Shown: positions 8,572-16,813 of the stretch, in pieces
Layout: every line of letters begins with the position of its first letter
Position numbering within the stretch: the stretch's first letter is position 1
Assembly (NCBI RefSeq): GCF_000513275.1
Contig: NZ_CBVJ010000095.1
Coordinates: forward strand, 1 to 64,000
DNA length: 64,000 nucleotides
Origin: Paenibacillus gorillae
Lineage (GTDB): Bacteria > Bacillota > Bacilli > Paenibacillales > Paenibacillaceae
Reading direction: 5' to 3'
The notes under the pieces: model-generated
Seen by the model: only the letters and a program-made list of their open reading frames with translations
Database searches by the model: none
Told to the model about the DNA's origin: nothing
Position numbers and translations under genes: made by a program

Positions 8572-9210
8572 TTACAGGTCCCGAACGGCATCGACAAACT
8601 GCCGTGCACGCTCCGTCACCTGATCATATTTCCCTTCGCGAATCCATTCCAGGTTCACTAATTTACTGCCCAAGCCCACAGCGTTCGCACCTGCCTTGAA
8701 ATATTCGGCTAGATTGTTCAAATCTGCTCCGCCCGTCGCCATCATCGGAATCTGATCAAGCGGACCGCGAATTTCGCTTAAATATTTCGTGCCCAGCGTC
8801 CCCATTGGGAAAATCTTAACTGCATCTGCACCGGCCTTCCAAGCCTTCACAATTTCCGTTGGCGTCATTACGCCCGGCCATACCGACAGACCACGCTCGC
8901 GGCCATATGCGACAACCGCTTCATCCAAATTCGGCGTAATCAAATATTGTGCACCGGCGTCTACGGCGATCTTCGCCATCTCCAAGTCAAGCACGGTTCC
9001 CGCGCCGATGAATGCTTTGCCGTCGAACAGAGTACGCCAGCGCTCGATCATGACACTTGCTCCCGGCGTATTCATCGTAATCTCCATCAGGCGGATACCG
9101 CCGTCAATTAGCGCTTGTCCGGCTGCATCTGCATGCCGGTCCTCAATGCCGCGAAGTATCGCGACGATTTTATGCTCCAGCAGCTGCTCCAGCATCGTTC
9201 CCGTTGTCAT
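8572..9210 (-). CDS. eda: KDPG/KHG aldolase (2-dehydro-3-deoxyphosphogluconate aldolase)
   Basis: Class I aldolase of 212 residues that splits 2-keto-3-deoxy-6-phosphogluconate to pyruvate and glyceraldehyde 3-phosphate (Entner-Doudoroff and hexuronate breakdown). Visible: AILRG start of the barrel, catalytic Glu in LMEITMNTPGA, IGAGTVL, ITPNLDEAVV, the Schiff-base Lys in AVKIFPMGTLG, and MATGGAD phosphate loop. Length matches the family. It lies 25 bp downstream of mutY on the same strand, an unusual partner; no KDG kinase or uronate genes are nearby. Confidence 0.9.
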   Translation of the reverse strand: MTTGTMLEQLLEHKIVAILRGIEDRHADAAGQALIDGGIRLMEITMNTPGASVMIERWRTLFDGKAFIGAGTVLDLEMAKIAVDAGAQYLITPNLDEAVVAYGRERGLSVWPGVMTPTEIVKAWKAGADAVKIFPMGTLGTKYLSEIRGPLDQIPMMATGGADLNNLAEYFKAGANAVGLGSKLVNLEWIREGKYDQVTERARQFVDAVRDL

Positions 9211-9235
9211 TATGCTCCCCCGTTTCCTTCACTCG

Positions 9236-10414
9236 TTAATCCCAATATTCCCGCAAAATACGTAAAAATAAATTCGGAAAGGCGAGCGTCTCCATATCCT
9301 TCGGCCCAATCCAGCGATAAGGCTGCTCTACGGCCTCTGAAGAAGTTTCGCCGCCTGTCTCATAAGCTGCGGCCGATTCAGCCGCAAGGCTGTAATCTTC
9401 CGCACCAAGATCAGCAAGATAAAAGCGCATCGTCCAATGAATATGGCTGAATACATGCTCTGCATCCATAAACCATTTTCGGGGACGGATCAGCAGTCCC
9501 GTTTCCGCTTCTACTGCTTTCGTCAGCAGCTCGCCGGCAGCTGCCTGCTCGTTCGCAGCAGCTCCATCAATCGCAAGCAGATAGGATTGCTCTTTGGACA
9601 GCAGCAGATGCGGCAGCTCCCACATTTGCGCCAGCAGCCCGGTTTCCGGCCGTTGACGAACCAGCACCTTGCCCGCGTTCGCCCCCGATCCTACGATAAT
9701 CGCCGCAACGCGATGCTCGGGACGCGGCGGCTTGGCCTTCGTCTTTATTGGAAGCTCATGCTCTTTGCCCGCAATACGGCCGGCACAATGCTCCATCACC
9801 GGACACAGCAAGCAGCTAGGCGACTTTGGCGTACATACGAGCGCGCCTAGCTCCATCAGCCCTTGATTGAAATCGCCGGCTGCTCCTTCCGGAATAAGTG
9901 AGACAGCCAGCTTCTCGATTCCGATACGCGTCTTTGGCTTGGCGATATCTTCCTCCAAGCAGAAATAACGGGACAGCACCCGCATCACATTGCCGTCCAC
10001 AGCCGGCTCCGGCCGGTTAAAGGCGATGCTCATAATCGCTCCGCTCGTGTAGGGGCCGACGCCCTTCAGTCCGGCCACAGATGTTTTATCATCCGGCACC
10101 TCGCCGCCATAAAGCTCCATCACCATTCGAGCGCCTGCTTGCAAGTTCCGGGCACGAGAATAATAGCCGAGTCCTTCCCAGCATTTCAGCACTTCGGGTT
10201 CGGGTGCCTCCGCCAGCGCACGGATCGTCGGGAAACGGTCCATAAATCGCTCATAATACGGAATAACCGTATCAACCCGGGTTTGCTGCAGCATAATTTC
10301 CGATACCCAAATGCGGTAAGGATCACGGTTCGCCCGCCACGGCAGCGTTCGCTTGTTCGCCCGATACCAGGACAGCAGCTCCCGGCTGAAATGCTGCTCT
10401 GCTACACTCTTCAT
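9236..10414 (-). CDS. mutY: A/G-specific adenine glycosylase MutY
   Basis: DNA repair glycosylase of 392 residues that removes adenine paired with 8-oxoguanine. Catalytic Glu in SEIMLQQTRVDTV, helix-hairpin-helix GLKGVGPYTSGAI followed by the catalytic Asp in PAVDGNVMRVL, iron-sulfur ligands C-x6-C-x2-C-x5-C (CTPKSPSCLLCPVMEHC), and a C-terminal NUDIX-like 8-oxoG reader (PRPEHRVAAIIV onward). Its ATG overlaps the stop of the AraC gene in an ATGA, indicating translational coupling. Confidence 0.95.
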   Translation of the reverse strand: MKSVAEQHFSRELLSWYRANKRTLPWRANRDPYRIWVSEIMLQQTRVDTVIPYYERFMDRFPTIRALAEAPEPEVLKCWEGLGYYSRARNLQAGARMVMELYGGEVPDDKTSVAGLKGVGPYTSGAIMSIAFNRPEPAVDGNVMRVLSRYFCLEEDIAKPKTRIGIEKLAVSLIPEGAAGDFNQGLMELGALVCTPKSPSCLLCPVMEHCAGRIAGKEHELPIKTKAKPPRPEHRVAAIIVGSGANAGKVLVRQRPETGLLAQMWELPHLLLSKEQSYLLAIDGAAANEQAAAGELLTKAVEAETGLLIRPRKWFMDAEHVFSHIHWTMRFYLADLGAEDYSLAAESAAAYETGGETSSEAVEQPYRWIGPKDMETLAFPNLFLRILREYWD

Positions 10415-11289
10415 CGTCCTTCACTTCCTTTTGCAGTTGAATCCTTAATCTGAGTTTTCTTGTAATTTTGCATGATCCGGCGGTATTGCATCGGAGTAAT
10501 TCCGGTCCGCCGTTTGAACAGTCTCGATAAATAATGATTGAGCATTCCTGCCCGAATGGCTACATCGGCGATAGGAAGCTTCGTATCGGCCAGCAGCTGC
10601 TTGGCTAAGCTCAGCCGCTGCTCCGTTACATATTGAATAGGCGAACAACCCATCAGACTTCGGAATGCCGTGATGAAATAATTAGGATGCAGATAGGCAA
10701 CCTTCGCTAATTCCTCGATCTGAATGTTGCGGTGCAGGTTCTCGTCGATATAACCGAGAACCTCCTGCCACTTTTTCGTATCAGGGGCGATCTTAATGGA
10801 ATCGAATACATTTATGCTCTCATCTAAAAAGCAGGCGACCAACTCCAGCAGCGCAGCATGCATGACCAGCTGTTTGGACAAGTTCAAAGAGGCTTGCGAC
10901 ACCACCATTTTACGAAACAAGTCTATAACATGCTGTTCATCCGGGACATCAATACTAAGCGGCAGCTGCATCCGGTAAGCGGGAAGCTGATCCTGATTCG
11001 TTAAGCGGAAATGGCACCAGGACGCGTTCAACGCCCCTTTTCCCGTATTGACGATCGATTGCTCGACTTCCGGCCACAGCAAATAAAGCTTTCCCGGATG
11101 CAGCGTATGGGTCTGACCGTCAATGACCAAGCGGGCACTGCCATTCTCAATATAACATAGGCGAAAAAAGTTATGCTGGGACCGTTTGTCCGACCATCTC
11201 GCCGCAAATGCGGATTGCCCGGCCATAATGACCTCAGCATTGTATTGCGTGAATTGATGCTGCAAAATTCGTACATTTGTAGGTTTCAT
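10411..11289 (-). CDS. AraC family transcriptional regulator
   Basis: Regulator of 292 residues: N-terminal cupin sensor (about 20-150, with NFFRLCYIENGSARLVIDGQTHTLHPGKLYLL) and two C-terminal HTH motifs (IQIEELAKVAYLHPNYFITAFRSLMGCSPIQYV and LPIADVAIRAGMLNHYLSRLFKRRTGITPMQYRR). The start is set by AGGAGC before ATG. It heads a minus-strand run with mutY (4-bp overlap), eda and the hydrolase. Such cupin-AraC proteins usually respond to sugars, which would fit eda better than mutY. Target unknown. Confidence 0.87.
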   Translation of the reverse strand: MKPTNVRILQHQFTQYNAEVIMAGQSAFAARWSDKRSQHNFFRLCYIENGSARLVIDGQTHTLHPGKLYLLWPEVEQSIVNTGKGALNASWCHFRLTNQDQLPAYRMQLPLSIDVPDEQHVIDLFRKMVVSQASLNLSKQLVMHAALLELVACFLDESINVFDSIKIAPDTKKWQEVLGYIDENLHRNIQIEELAKVAYLHPNYFITAFRSLMGCSPIQYVTEQRLSLAKQLLADTKLPIADVAIRAGMLNHYLSRLFKRRTGITPMQYRRIMQNYKKTQIKDSTAKGSEGR

Positions 11290-11372
11290 TGTTGCTCCTG
11301 TATACTCTTATTAAACCATATTCTATTATATAGACTCGTCGTAAAAAATCATATGGAAAAGGTGAGCATAAA

Positions 11373-11735
11373 GTGAACTTCAATAAACTATTCAAATATG
11401 TATCAATTATGGCTGTTATTTCCTTAGCGGCCGTCTTAGCAGGTTGTGGAGGTCCGAGCAGCAGCGGTTCAGCTTCCAGATCTCATATGGACGCCACCGG
11501 CGATACTGCAGCCGTATACAAAGCCAATTGCGTCAGCTGTCATGGCTCGGACTTGCAGGGAAGAATTGGCGACGCAACAAATTTGCAGAAGGTAGGCGCA
11601 AGAATGAATGAAGCCGACATTCGCAAGCAAATTGAAGAGGGCTCTCCGAATAACGGCACGATGAAGGGATATAAAGACCGGCTGACAGCTGAACAGATCG
11701 CTGGATTAGCTGCATGGCTGGCAGGGAAAAAATAA
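11373..11735 (+). CDS. membrane-anchored cytochrome c (c551-like lipoprotein)
   Basis: Small extracytoplasmic electron carrier of 120 residues. A lipoprotein signal ends in the lipobox LAGC (about residue 24), then a Ser/Gly-rich linker and one class I cytochrome c domain with heme motif CVSCH and the distal Met probably in NGTMKGY. C-terminal helix LTAEQIAGLAAWLAGKK is typical. The layout matches Bacillus cytochrome c551 (CccB), which passes electrons to terminal oxidases. The start is GTG, seven bases after AAGGTGAG. It is divergent from the AraC gene and followed by a terminator. Confidence 0.88.
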   Translation: MNFNKLFKYVSIMAVISLAAVLAGCGGPSSSGSASRSHMDATGDTAAVYKANCVSCHGSDLQGRIGDATNLQKVGARMNEADIRKQIEEGSPNNGTMKGYKDRLTAEQIAGLAAWLAGKK

Positions 11736-11739
11736 ATAA

Positions 11740-11794
11740 AAAAGCCGATAAAGACGCGCTAACAATTACAGAGCGCTGACGTTATCGGCTTTTA
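11740..11794. terminator. bidirectional terminator between cytochrome c gene and acpS
   Basis: AAAAGCCGATAA pairs with TTATCGGCTTTT, with an inner GCGC pairing. A-rich on one flank and T-rich on the other, so it can serve both convergent genes. Confidence 0.85.
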
Positions 11795-11796
11795 TT

Positions 11797-12195
11797 CTAT
11801 TCCTTGATCCGCTCCGCGATAGCTACAGCCGAAGCAATTGAGCGGTCATGCGTTATGGTGACATGGAGACGCAGCTGGCCCGGGTCAAGCGCCAATCTGG
11901 ACCATGCGGCAGCTGAGAGCTCACATACGGGCTTGCCAAGCTCGTCACGCAAAATATTGATATCCGTAAAGCCGACCATCTCGCCGATTCCACAGCCGAG
12001 CGCCTTAACGACAGCTTCTTTGGCGGCAAACCGGCCTGAGACAAACTGAATCAGCCGATTGCCTGCGTAGGAAGCAGACAGTTCTCTCTCTTCTTCTGTC
12101 AAAATCCGCTCCATAAACCGGCCGCCGATTTTCTTCTCCAGCAATGCAGCAATCCGCCCCATATCGGTCACATCATGCCCGATTCCGACGATCAT
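11797..12195 (-). CDS. acpS: holo-ACP synthase
   Basis: Transfers 4'-phosphopantetheine from CoA to apo acyl carrier protein. The product starts MIVGIGHDVTDMGRI with the Mg-binding Asp, and has FAAKEAVVKALG, the second metal/CoA motif; about 132 residues, usual for AcpS. The frame could begin at 12228, but the ATG at 12195 follows GGAGTGGGG and begins at the conserved family N terminus, so it is preferred. Confidence 0.93.
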   Translation of the reverse strand: MIVGIGHDVTDMGRIAALLEKKIGGRFMERILTEEERELSASYAGNRLIQFVSGRFAAKEAVVKALGCGIGEMVGFTDINILRDELGKPVCELSAAAWSRLALDPGQLRLHVTITHDRSIASAVAIAERIKE

Positions 12196-12278
12196 TTTCC
12201 CCACTCCGTTCTTATATGAAGCCGACATTAACAGATTAAAGCCTTGAAGTCAAAAGCATGGACAGCTGATTGCCCCAA

Positions 12279-13010
12279 CTACCAAGGGATAACTTGGCCC
12301 TCCGGATCAATGAGTGCAAGCTCCTCGCCATTCCATTCGTCGCCAAGGCGGCGCTCAGCCAGCTTCAATATCGCTGCAGCCGACTGCTCCGGCGTATACT
12401 TTCCAGAGTTATCAAGCTCGCCCTGCATATAGCTCTGTACATGACCCGGATGCAGAAGAAGCACTCTGCCCCCTTTGTCCTTCAAGCCTCTATGTACGAG
12501 CATGGACTGCATGTTAAGCGCCGACTTGGACATCGCATAACCGAACCAGCTCGTCCGCCAGCAATTAGCGACGCTCCCTGCTTCAGAGGAAATATTGACG
12601 ATGAGCTTGCTGTCGCTCCGTAAAATTTGGGGCAGAAAGCCATTTGTTACCCGAAGCGCGCCAAGCGAATTGACGTTGAAAGCTTGAAGCATTTCATTAA
12701 AGTTCAGCTCATCGCCTATTGTCGTCTGAATATCGCCTAGCATAGCGGCATTATTGATGACCATGTCCAGCTTGTCTGTCCATTCACTTACTTGCCGGGC
12801 AGCCGTGGCTACGGATTGGTCATCTCCCACGTTAAGCTCTACGATTCGCAGCTGATCCGGATATTGCGACTGAAGCTCATCGAGCCCCTTCCACTGTGTC
12901 AGGTATCTCCCGGCAATCACTTGCCAGCCTTTATTAAGAAGTTGTGCGGCCAGCGCAAGACCCACTCCACGGTCCGCTCCAGTAATCAATGCAGTATGCT
13001 GTTCAGTCAT
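12279..13010 (-). CDS. SDR family NAD(P)-dependent oxidoreductase
   Basis: Short-chain dehydrogenase of 243 residues. Nucleotide motif TGADRGVGLALA, NNAAML strand, catalytic Ser in NISSEAGSV and the YAMSK active-site pair. The closest family by eye is the C-factor/YciK-like sub-group acting on unknown carbonyls. Start ATG after GGAGGAGC. It lies between acpS and a small membrane protein on the same strand; no specific pathway is implied. Confidence 0.85.
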   Translation of the reverse strand: MTEQHTALITGADRGVGLALAAQLLNKGWQVIAGRYLTQWKGLDELQSQYPDQLRIVELNVGDDQSVATAARQVSEWTDKLDMVINNAAMLGDIQTTIGDELNFNEMLQAFNVNSLGALRVTNGFLPQILRSDSKLIVNISSEAGSVANCWRTSWFGYAMSKSALNMQSMLVHRGLKDKGGRVLLLHPGHVQSYMQGELDNSGKYTPEQSAAAILKLAERRLGDEWNGEELALIDPEGQVIPW

Positions 13011-13033
13011 TCGTTGCTCCTCCTTGATTCACC

Positions 13034-13270
13034 CTATATTTTATGATTGATGATATGTTTGATTTCAGGTGTTCGGCCTTCGGAGACTTCCTGCCCCGCT
13101 TTCAGCTGCTGGAGGTCCCTTCTTAACATCTTCAACTCATCCGTCAGTGCATCCAGCTTGGCCGAGGTTTTGGAAGCATCGATGGCAGAGCGGATTACGT
13201 AAGCAAGCACACCCATTCCGATTGAGCAAAGAATAATCCCTATTAACGCTACCGTCAATATGTCTGGCAT
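13034..13270 (-). CDS. small membrane protein with coiled-coil tail
   Basis: Unrecognised protein of 78 residues: one membrane helix (TVALIGIILCSIGMGVLAYVI) followed by a charged helical segment (SAKLDALTDELKMLRRDLQQLKAG) that could form a coiled coil. A GGAGG seven bases before the ATG at 13270 decides the start over the ATG at 13288. No function is proposed. Confidence 0.65.
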   Translation of the reverse strand: MPDILTVALIGIILCSIGMGVLAYVIRSAIDASKTSAKLDALTDELKMLRRDLQQLKAGQEVSEGRTPEIKHIINHKI

Positions 13271-13345
13271 TATACCGCCTCCCAGCATCCCATTCTGTAC
13301 CTGTCTCCTAGTTTCGACAAAATCGCCTCTTTTCCTCTGCCCGCA

Positions 13346-13373
13346 AAAAAAAAGAAGCCGTCACCGGACGGTC
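13346..13373 (-). terminator. intrinsic terminator downstream of nadE
   Basis: Read on the minus strand: ACCGTC, short loop, GACGGC then CTTCTTTTTTTTT. Confidence 0.7.
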
Positions 13374-13406
13374 AATGGATGACCATTCGGGACAGCTCCT
13401 TCCTTA

Positions 13407-14216
13407 TTAAATACCCGGAATCGGAGAACGTTTATGCTCCGTCTTCAAGTATTGCTTCTCCAGCTTTTCCTTCGCTTCCGCACCGATGTCCTTGCCTTCG
13501 AGATAAGCACTGTTCTCGTCATACAGAATGCCGAGCTCAGCTTCATCGGTTTGCCCGTCCCAAAGCCCGGCTGTCGGCGCTTTGTCGAGTACGCTTTGCG
13601 GAACGCCCAGCTCTGCTGCCAGTTGGCGGACCTGCCGTTTGTTAAGCGTGCTTAACGGTGTAATATCGACTGCACCGTCGCCCCACTTCGTATAGAAGCC
13701 GGTAATGGCCTCCGAAGCGTGGTCGGTTCCGACAACGAGCAGGTTAAGATCAAACGCCAGCGCATATTGAACGACCATGCGTGTTCTTGCCTTTACGTTG
13801 CCCTTGCCGCCGCGGCTCAAATGACGAGGCATGCCCAATTTTTTGAAGCCATGCTCGACTTCGATTGCAATCTCATCAACGGCTTCGCCGATATTCGTCT
13901 CCACGCGGTGCTTCAGATCGAATGCCTCTGCAACCGCGTAGCTGTCATGAATATCCGTCTGCTCGCTGTAAGGCTGGAACACGCCCAGCGTCATATATTC
14001 ACGGCCCGACTCCTCCGACAATTCATCGGTCGCAATTTTGCAGAGCCCCGCAGCAACCGCGCTGTCGATGCCTCCGCTAATCGCGATCAGCAAGCCGGCA
14101 GTTCCCGACTGCTTGACGTATTGTTTCAGAAAATCGACCCGGCGGCGAATTTCCGCCTGCGGATCAATCTCGGGCTTTACGCCCAGCCGTTCAATAATTT
14201 CTTGTTGTAAGCTCAT
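13407..14216 (-). CDS. nadE: ammonia-dependent NAD+ synthetase
   Basis: Makes NAD+ from deamido-NAD+, ATP and ammonia in the cytosol. The 269-residue length (no glutaminase domain) marks the NH3-dependent type. P-loop AISGGIDSAVAAGL; GTDHASEAITGFYTKWGDGAVDI; LNKRQVRQLA; KAPTAGLWDGQTDE. It lies 15 bp downstream of the bacilliredoxin gene, so the two probably share a transcript. Confidence 0.95.
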   Translation of the reverse strand: MSLQQEIIERLGVKPEIDPQAEIRRRVDFLKQYVKQSGTAGLLIAISGGIDSAVAAGLCKIATDELSEESGREYMTLGVFQPYSEQTDIHDSYAVAEAFDLKHRVETNIGEAVDEIAIEVEHGFKKLGMPRHLSRGGKGNVKARTRMVVQYALAFDLNLLVVGTDHASEAITGFYTKWGDGAVDITPLSTLNKRQVRQLAAELGVPQSVLDKAPTAGLWDGQTDEAELGILYDENSAYLEGKDIGAEAKEKLEKQYLKTEHKRSPIPGI

Positions 14217-14231
14217 AGGGTCCCCCTATTA

Positions 14232-14666
14232 TTACTTGCAGAATCGGTCGAATGCGTCAGTCAGATCAGCAGCGATATCATCTGCGGAACGGTTCTCGAT
14301 TTGGTGGCGTTCGATGAAGTGAACGAGTTCTCCGTCTTTCATCAATGCGATGGAAGGGGAGGACGGCGGATACGGTGCGAAATATTCGCGCGCCTTAGCC
14401 GTAGCTTCTTTATCTTGGCCGGCAAACACGGTATACAATTGATCAGGCGTTACAGCATGCTGCAGCGCTTCGGCAACACCAGGACGGCATTGGCCTGCTG
14501 CGCATCCGCAAACAGAGTTCACAACGATAAGCGTTGTGCCTGTAGCGTTAGGAATCGCTTCCTCTACTTCCTCCGGCGTACGCAGTTCTTGAATCCCAAT
14601 ACGAGTCAAATCATCACGCATCGGTTGTACCATATCTAACATATATCTCTCAAAAGACATCGACAT
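14232..14666 (-). CDS. BrxA/BrxB family bacilliredoxin
   Basis: Thiol-disulfide exchange protein of 144 residues that removes bacillithiol from oxidised proteins. The active site CGC occurs in VNSVCGCAAGQCRP, in a thioredoxin-like fold with the family start YMLDMVQPMRDDLTRIG and the cis-proline region PSSPSIALMKDGELVHFIERH. Start ATG follows AAGGAG by nine bases. It precedes nadE. Presence of this family implies that the organism makes bacillithiol. Confidence 0.93.
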   Translation of the reverse strand: MSMSFERYMLDMVQPMRDDLTRIGIQELRTPEEVEEAIPNATGTTLIVVNSVCGCAAGQCRPGVAEALQHAVTPDQLYTVFAGQDKEATAKAREYFAPYPPSSPSIALMKDGELVHFIERHQIENRSADDIAADLTDAFDRFCK

Positions 14667-14758
14667 ATGAACACACTCCTTTAATTACATAAATTTAGTT
14701 ACTATTATACCCCCCCTTATGACAAGTGTAAACGGCTGATGCCATTTCCGGAAATAAA

Positions 14759-14786
14759 GCAACCGGAGCAGCTCGGCCCCGGTTGC
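14759..14786 (-). terminator. intrinsic terminator
   Basis: GCAACCGG pairs with CCGGTTGC, followed on the minus strand by TTTATTT. It ends the kinase plus small-protein transcript. Confidence 0.7.
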
Positions 14787-14829
14787 ATATTACGATTGAT
14801 GCTTGCCTATCATCAACGAGTCTCCCCGT

Positions 14830-14946
14830 CTAGGTAGAAGGGCGATTAGGCCCGTCCAGCTTTTTATCAAAACCGGCTGATTCCGGCGCGACGTTCTCTC
14901 TGCCCTTATCACGGGCAGCTTTTTTATTATCCTTGTTATTAGCCAT
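14830..14946 (-). CDS. 38-residue hydrophilic protein
   Basis: A short gene beginning MANNKDNKKAARDKG and ending DGPNRPST. A GGAGGG nine bases before the ATG and a terminator 45 bp after the stop support expression. It is rich in Lys, Asp and Asn, lacks hydrophobic stretches and Cys, and so resembles small spore or stress-type disordered proteins; this is inference only. It follows the KinB-like kinase gene at 75 bp and may be cotranscribed. Confidence 0.6.
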   Translation of the reverse strand: MANNKDNKKAARDKGRENVAPESAGFDKKLDGPNRPST

Positions 14947-15021
14947 CGTTGACTTCCCTCCTGAATCATGTAAAGTTTCGCCAACGATAGTATGTACATT
15001 CCTTCTTGCCAATATGTCGCC

Positions 15022-16689
15022 CTAAGCGCTCCGGTTAAAAGAGACGATGAAAGTCGTACCTTCGCCTTCCTTCGATTCCACCTCAATTTTGCCATTATGG
15101 CGCTCCGCGATGCTGAGACAAAGCGGCAGCCCCAATCCGGTTCCTCGGGATTTCGTCGTATAAAACGGCTCAAACAGATGCTGCATCTGCTCTTGCGGAA
15201 TGCCGATCCCCTGGTCCTGAATGCGGAGCTCGATCCGCTCCTGATCCTGATCCTGAATATATTCGGTCTTCATCCGAAGCACGCCTTTGTCACCCATCGC
15301 TTCCATTCCGTTTCGCGCCAAATTGAGCAGCAATTGCTTGATCTCTTTGTTGTTCAGCATTAAGGGCGGTACGTATTCGCAAAGCTCCAGTTCAATCGAC
15401 TGTCCCCGCATGTTCGCATCAGCATCCAGAAGCGGAGCCATCTCACGGATAATTTCATGAAGCGAGCTCATCTCCATCGCCAATGCGCGGTTTTGTGCCA
15501 ATGATAGAAAATCACTAATAATTGCGTTAGCCCGATCAAGCTCCTCCATAATGATGTGAAAATACTGCTGCTGCTCGCCCGGCATTCGCTCCTTCATCAG
15601 CTGAACAAAACCGCGTATGACGGCCATAGGGTTGCGGATCTCATGGGTAATGCTGGCCGCCATCTGCCCTACGAGACTAAGCCGTTCCATCCTGCCTACT
15701 TCATTGCGCAGCAAGCTCAGCTCCGTCACATCTTGCGCAATCAGCGCAGCGCCTGTAATCGCACCACTTGTCAGATTACGAATGCTAAATGCTGTCTTGA
15801 CGAGCATTCTGCCATCCTCCATAAGCGGTTCGAGGCTCGTCCTTGTCCCCTTCAATGCCTCTTGCAGCAATTGAATATCGCTGGCCTGATGGTCAGCATG
15901 CAGGAAAGCAGAATAATATTTGCCGACAATTTCTTTGCGTTCGGAAATGTTGGCCCGTTTATGAAACAGGCGATAGCCCATTTCGTTAATATGTGTAATC
16001 CGGCCGTGATGATTAACGATAATAGCGCCGAAAGTCGTCTCATCAATGAATTGCTGCAGCTTCTCAACCTCTCTCCGGTGGTTGACCGACACCCGGTGCA
16101 CTTCATATTGCAGCTGCTGGTTCTCCTTCAAGCTTTCGATTACGAATATAGATATCCATATCGAAGCAAGTGAACCGATTATGGACAAGGTGATCGAGAG
16201 CACAACCTGGTTGGTCCAAACGATATCATGCTCGAAACTGTGATAGGCGATGGAAATTATAAAATAAAGCAATACCGTCGTCATCAAAACCATAACGATA
16301 CGCTGCTTTTTGTAACGCGGGGAACGCTGGAATGGCTTGGAAATAAACAGCATGGCCGGTATATAGGCCGCCATGAAAGCTACAAAGAAGACCACTTCCG
16401 TCGCTGACTCCAAAGTGGGAATTCTAAGTATAGTGTAGAGCACGGACAGCCCCAGCACAGCATAAGGCCCGCCATACAGACTGCCAATGAGGTACGGTAT
16501 CATTCTAAAGTTCATTTCATAGTCGTTGAGCTTGTAGCTGGCCAGCATGCACAGCATAACCGATACACCGCTGAACAGGCTTAAAAAGGCGGGAACTCCA
16601 TTCCAGCCCTTTCCGCGATTGCTCCAGAGCTGAAACGCAAATACAGGCAACAATGAAATAAGAAATTGGACCAGCATCTCTTTCAACAC
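15022..16689 (-). CDS. sporulation-type sensor histidine kinase (5TMR_LYT, PAS, HisKA, HATPase), KinB-like
   Basis: Membrane kinase of 555 residues. Six hydrophobic helices (about 1-190) of the 5TM-5TMR_LYT type, a PAS domain (FGAIIVNHHGRITHINEMG...GKYYSAFLH), H box ITHEIRNPMAVIRGFVQLM, N box LLNLARNGMEAM, and G boxes DQGIGIP and GTGLGLPLC. This order is that of B. subtilis KinB and its paralogues, which feed phosphate into the Spo0F relay; no partner regulator is adjacent, as usual for orphan sporulation kinases. The start is GTG with GGGAGA about ten bases upstream. Confidence 0.88.
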   Translation of the reverse strand: MLKEMLVQFLISLLPVFAFQLWSNRGKGWNGVPAFLSLFSGVSVMLCMLASYKLNDYEMNFRMIPYLIGSLYGGPYAVLGLSVLYTILRIPTLESATEVVFFVAFMAAYIPAMLFISKPFQRSPRYKKQRIVMVLMTTVLLYFIISIAYHSFEHDIVWTNQVVLSITLSIIGSLASIWISIFVIESLKENQQLQYEVHRVSVNHRREVEKLQQFIDETTFGAIIVNHHGRITHINEMGYRLFHKRANISERKEIVGKYYSAFLHADHQASDIQLLQEALKGTRTSLEPLMEDGRMLVKTAFSIRNLTSGAITGAALIAQDVTELSLLRNEVGRMERLSLVGQMAASITHEIRNPMAVIRGFVQLMKERMPGEQQQYFHIIMEELDRANAIISDFLSLAQNRALAMEMSSLHEIIREMAPLLDADANMRGQSIELELCEYVPPLMLNNKEIKQLLLNLARNGMEAMGDKGVLRMKTEYIQDQDQERIELRIQDQGIGIPQEQMQHLFEPFYTTKSRGTGLGLPLCLSIAERHNGKIEVESKEGEGTTFIVSFNRSA

Positions 16690-16813
16690 GGACGATCAGT
16701 CTCCCTCTAATCGCATTCCGGATAGATTGCCGCAGCTTCGACGTTTGGCAGGTATTATAACATTGATTATTGTTCTGTAGTCCGATTAAAACATAAACGA
16801 CATCTTTTTACAA

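Noticed and set aside
14790-15173. Minus-strand 127-residue frame overlapping the kinase end
   Set aside because: It overlaps both the KinB-like kinase and the better-supported 38-residue gene, without a ribosome site.
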